This document shows, piece after piece, positions 5,742-7,315 of a stretch of 7,315 bases of DNA (within the stretch, counting starts at the first letter, position 1; every line of letters starts with the position of its first letter). The position numbers and the translations under genes were made by a program. Origin of the DNA: Clostridia bacterium (GTDB lineage: Bacteria; Bacillota_A; Clostridia; Christensenellales; Borkfalkiaceae); NCBI GenBank assembly GCA_017457015.1, contig JAFTIG010000053.1, positions 1 through 7,315 on the forward strand, written 5' to 3'. The notes beneath the pieces are model-generated. The model did not search any database, was not told where the DNA came from, and saw only the letters and a list, made by a program, of their open reading frames with translations.

Positions 5742-5929
5742 AAGTTTGTCTTTTGTTTTATTAAAGGCATTGAGGCAATAATGCTTAAAATAAACGGGGA
5801 GTTAAAATGCAAGCAAGTCAAGGCAAATCCCCGCAGACAATAGTTTGCATATTGTCAAGGGGTTTAACGAAGAGTTGCGCCGTATTTCACTGTTACGCTA
5901 TCGACCGCTTGTTACTGAAACGACTAATA
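5742..5929. other. Hairpin-rich non-coding region after the NagB-like gene
   Basis: These 188 bases hold no convincing gene; the longest ATG frame seen codes for only about 20 residues and lacks a credible ribosome site. They contain several inverted repeats. One is CCCC-GCA-GACAATA (5829-5842) with TATTGTC-AA-GGGG (5850-5862), an 11-bp interrupted hairpin. Another is GCATT (5767-5771) with AATGC (5780-5784), flanked by TTAA on both sides. GTTAAA (5802-5807) and TTTAAC (5863-5868) flank the larger one. It may be a long 3' untranslated region, a small RNA or a decayed gene; none can be proven. Confidence 0.4.
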
Positions 5930-6937
5930 TTAATAGCCTACCTTTTCCCAACAATCAAACGGTGCAGCAAGTTCGTCGGAAACTAGAACTTGAGTCTTCA
6001 TAAGTTGAAGCATTGAAGACGGTACGAGCGGAGTTACAGGTCCGTGGAGAACAAGACGAGAAGTCATTCTCTGCCATGAAGAGAAGGTACAGTTGGTTAA
6101 GAGTGCGTGTACTTCAATTCTTTCTCTTGCGTTCTTAACGTCGATAGGTCCGATTGTAGCTGCTTTCGGGGGAACGTCTGCAATGTAACCAGACTGACCG
6201 AATACACCGTGTAAACTGTTTTGAGCAACCGTTAAGGGGTGTAAACTAACGATTCTAGCCTTCATATTGAGCCATTCGTCAATTTGAGCCTTTGTAGGAG
6301 CGGTTGCGCCCGTTGCGTCAAAGCCTGCAGGGAAGAAATCGGGTACGGGATCGATAAACGCCATGTGGCCCGTCCATCCGGGAGAAGAAGAACAAATATC
6401 AGCACCGCCTTCACCACAGTCGGTGATCATGTCGGAATAGCTGTTGATGTTCTTGGTCGTGGGATAGTGTACGTTTTCCATAGGCATACGAAGTTTTTCG
6501 TCGATCTGGTAAACGAGATATTTGAGCATTGAGTGAGCAAAACCTGCCTGATAAGTTTCAGGAGCGATATTGCCGTCTTGGTCTGCCCATTCGTCCATAG
6601 CGAAGAGATGAACGTTTCTACAATCAACCTTAAAGTAGTTGATAAGTTGTGCGAGCGGAATATAAGTATCGGGTTCGGGGTTACCTAAAATCAAGGTGAT
6701 TTTCTTACCCTTTTCCGAAGCTTCTTTAATTCTCGAGAAAAGCGTTGCGATAAGCACGGGGTGCGGATTCATCATAACTTTGATGTTGAATTCGGGGTGC
6801 TGATCTGCTTTGGTGTGTTTTTCCAAATCCGTTCCGCTTATTTTGCGGAGTTTTTCACAGATTTCTCTATCCTTGAAGGGAACGTAATCTGCGGGCGTGA
6901 ACTTAAACGTCGTTGCCGGGTCAAAAATTTTGTTCAT
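5930..6937 (-). CDS. Divergent glucosamine-6-phosphate deaminase/isomerase-like protein (NagB superfamily)
   Basis: A 335-residue protein of the glucosamine/galactosamine-6-phosphate isomerase family; classical NagB is about 240-270, so this one carries an extra N-terminal part of roughly 50-60 residues. Recognisable blocks are TLILGNPEPDTYIPLA (nucleotide-fold loop, 81-96), VHLFAMDEW (109-117, with D115/E116 at the place of NagB D72-E73), ETYQAGF (127-133), PGWTGHMAFIDP (186-197) and the C-terminal LVLHGPVTPLVPSSMLQLMK (295-314). H191 matches catalytic His143 of E. coli NagB, but Asp141 is replaced by Thr189 and Glu148 by Asp196, and the sugar-phosphate loop lacks the usual GTGSTP pattern. 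It probably acts on an amino-sugar phosphate or a related sugar phosphate, though its reaction may differ from NagB. ATG overlaps the TGA of the upstream nagA-like gene (ATGA), with AGGAG at 6949-6945. No signal peptide. Confidence 0.8.
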   Translation of the reverse strand: MNKIFDPATTFKFTPADYVPFKDREICEKLRKISGTDLEKHTKADQHPEFNIKVMMNPHPVLIATLFSRIKEASEKGKKITLILGNPEPDTYIPLAQLINYFKVDCRNVHLFAMDEWADQDGNIAPETYQAGFAHSMLKYLVYQIDEKLRMPMENVHYPTTKNINSYSDMITDCGEGGADICSSSPGWTGHMAFIDPVPDFFPAGFDATGATAPTKAQIDEWLNMKARIVSLHPLTVAQNSLHGVFGQSGYIADVPPKAATIGPIDVKNARERIEVHALLTNCTFSSWQRMTSRLVLHGPVTPLVPSSMLQLMKTQVLVSDELAAPFDCWEKVGY

Positions 6938-7315
6938 AATTTTTCTCCTTTAAAAATAACTTTCTTTATATCAAAAAATTGATCTACTATTATTAAATCT
7001 GCTACCGTGCCTTTTGCAATATAGCCCCTATCCCAGAGCCCTAACGCACGGGCTGGGTTGGTTGACGCAAATCTAAACGCGTCGCATACCGAACATCCCA
7101 TGTGGAATAATACGTTCTTGCATGCTAAATCTAACGTCATTGCAGAACCTGCAATCTCTCCCGCATGGTCAAAATTGATGTCGGTCGCTTCTTCAAACCC
7201 TTCGGGTACTGGACCGTCGTCAACGAATTGGTCGGATATAAGTATTATTCTATCGTCACCTTTTACTCTGCGTACCAATCTTTGCATATACGGCAAAACG
7301 TGTGCGCCTATTCTA
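6934..7315 (-). CDS. nagA: N-acetylglucosamine-6-phosphate deacetylase-like amidohydrolase, C-terminal part
   Basis: The frame is open from the right edge and ends at TGA 6936-6934; the N-terminal two thirds lie outside. The visible 126 residues show IILISDQFVDDG, whose Asp fits the catalytic Asp of amidohydrolases (VSDA in NagA); AGSAMTLD, matching the AGS-x-LTMD block of NagA; the NPARALGL motif; and the closing G-x-IAKGTVADLIIVD of the composite beta domain. NagA removes acetate from N-acetylglucosamine-6-phosphate, making glucosamine-6-phosphate. The NagB-like gene follows with a 4-nt overlap, so the two products are probably made together for amino-sugar phosphate breakdown. Because the metal-binding N-terminal His residues are not visible and the partner is divergent, a related deacetylase or deaminase substrate remains possible. 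Confidence 0.8.
   Translation of the reverse strand, partial: RIGAHVLPYMQRLVRRVKGDDRIILISDQFVDDGPVPEGFEEATDINFDHAGEIAGSAMTLDLACKNVLFHMGCSVCDAFRFASTNPARALGLWDRGYIAKGTVADLIIVDQFFDIKKVIFKGEKL

Noticed and set aside
5802..5868. Resemblance of GTTAAA...GTTTAAC repeats to an integron attC or attachment site
   Set aside because: The order and sequence do not match the RYYYAAC...GTTRRRY arrangement, and there is no integrase or cassette in the window.
6284..6982. Frames at 6284-6532 (+), 6427-6627 (-) and 6761-6982 (+)
   Set aside because: They overlap the NagB-like gene in other frames and have no independent support.
1..7315. CRISPR array, insertion sequence, tRNA or rRNA genes, defence system
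   Set aside because: I saw no regularly spaced repeats, no transposase or terminal repeats, no tRNA cloverleaf and no rRNA signatures on either strand.

Overview
The window reads as a chromosomal segment of an anaerobic, fairly AT-rich Firmicute, most likely an uncultured or gut-type Clostridia. The grounds are an Rnf-type ferredoxin subunit, a T-box leader, strong AGGAG ribosome binding sites, sigma-A promoters with extended -10 boxes, and Rho-independent terminators after most transcription units. I cannot name the genus from sequence alone.

Layout. Bases 2-181 (+) hold the 3' end of rnfB, whose product carries two [4Fe-4S] motifs, closed by a strong terminator (199-233) that abuts the stop codon of the converging dinB gene. 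Everything else is on the minus strand. One unit, read from 2953 down to 234, has a good promoter and carries an M20 metallopeptidase, a small 83-residue protein and a Y-family DNA polymerase IV. The small gene and dinB overlap by 4 nt once the probable TTG start of dinB is used. A second unit, from 5602 down to 2956, has a consensus promoter, a complete T-box riboswitch (specifier best read as GUA, valine) and a single 764-residue protein that fuses an XRE helix-turn-helix, a cupin domain and an acyl-CoA synthetase of the medium-chain (ACSM-like) type; a terminator follows. A third unit enters from the right edge: the C-terminal part of an N-acetylglucosamine-6-phosphate deacetylase-like amidohydrolase, then, with an ATGA overlap, a divergent glucosamine-6-phosphate deaminase/isomerase-like protein. 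After it lie about 190 bases of non-coding, hairpin-rich DNA and a terminator.

The most interesting part is the T-box / XRE-cupin-ligase unit. T-boxes normally switch on aminoacyl-tRNA synthetases, amino-acid biosynthesis or transport when a tRNA is uncharged. Here one controls an acyl-acid:CoA ligase that carries its own predicted DNA-binding and ligand-binding domains. If the specifier is valine, an economical model is that the enzyme activates isobutyrate (or a related branched acid) so that valine can be rebuilt by ferredoxin-dependent reductive carboxylation during valine shortage. That model is inference; the architecture and the leader are directly visible. Secondary points are the altered active-site residues of the NagB-like protein and the small protein coupled to dinB.
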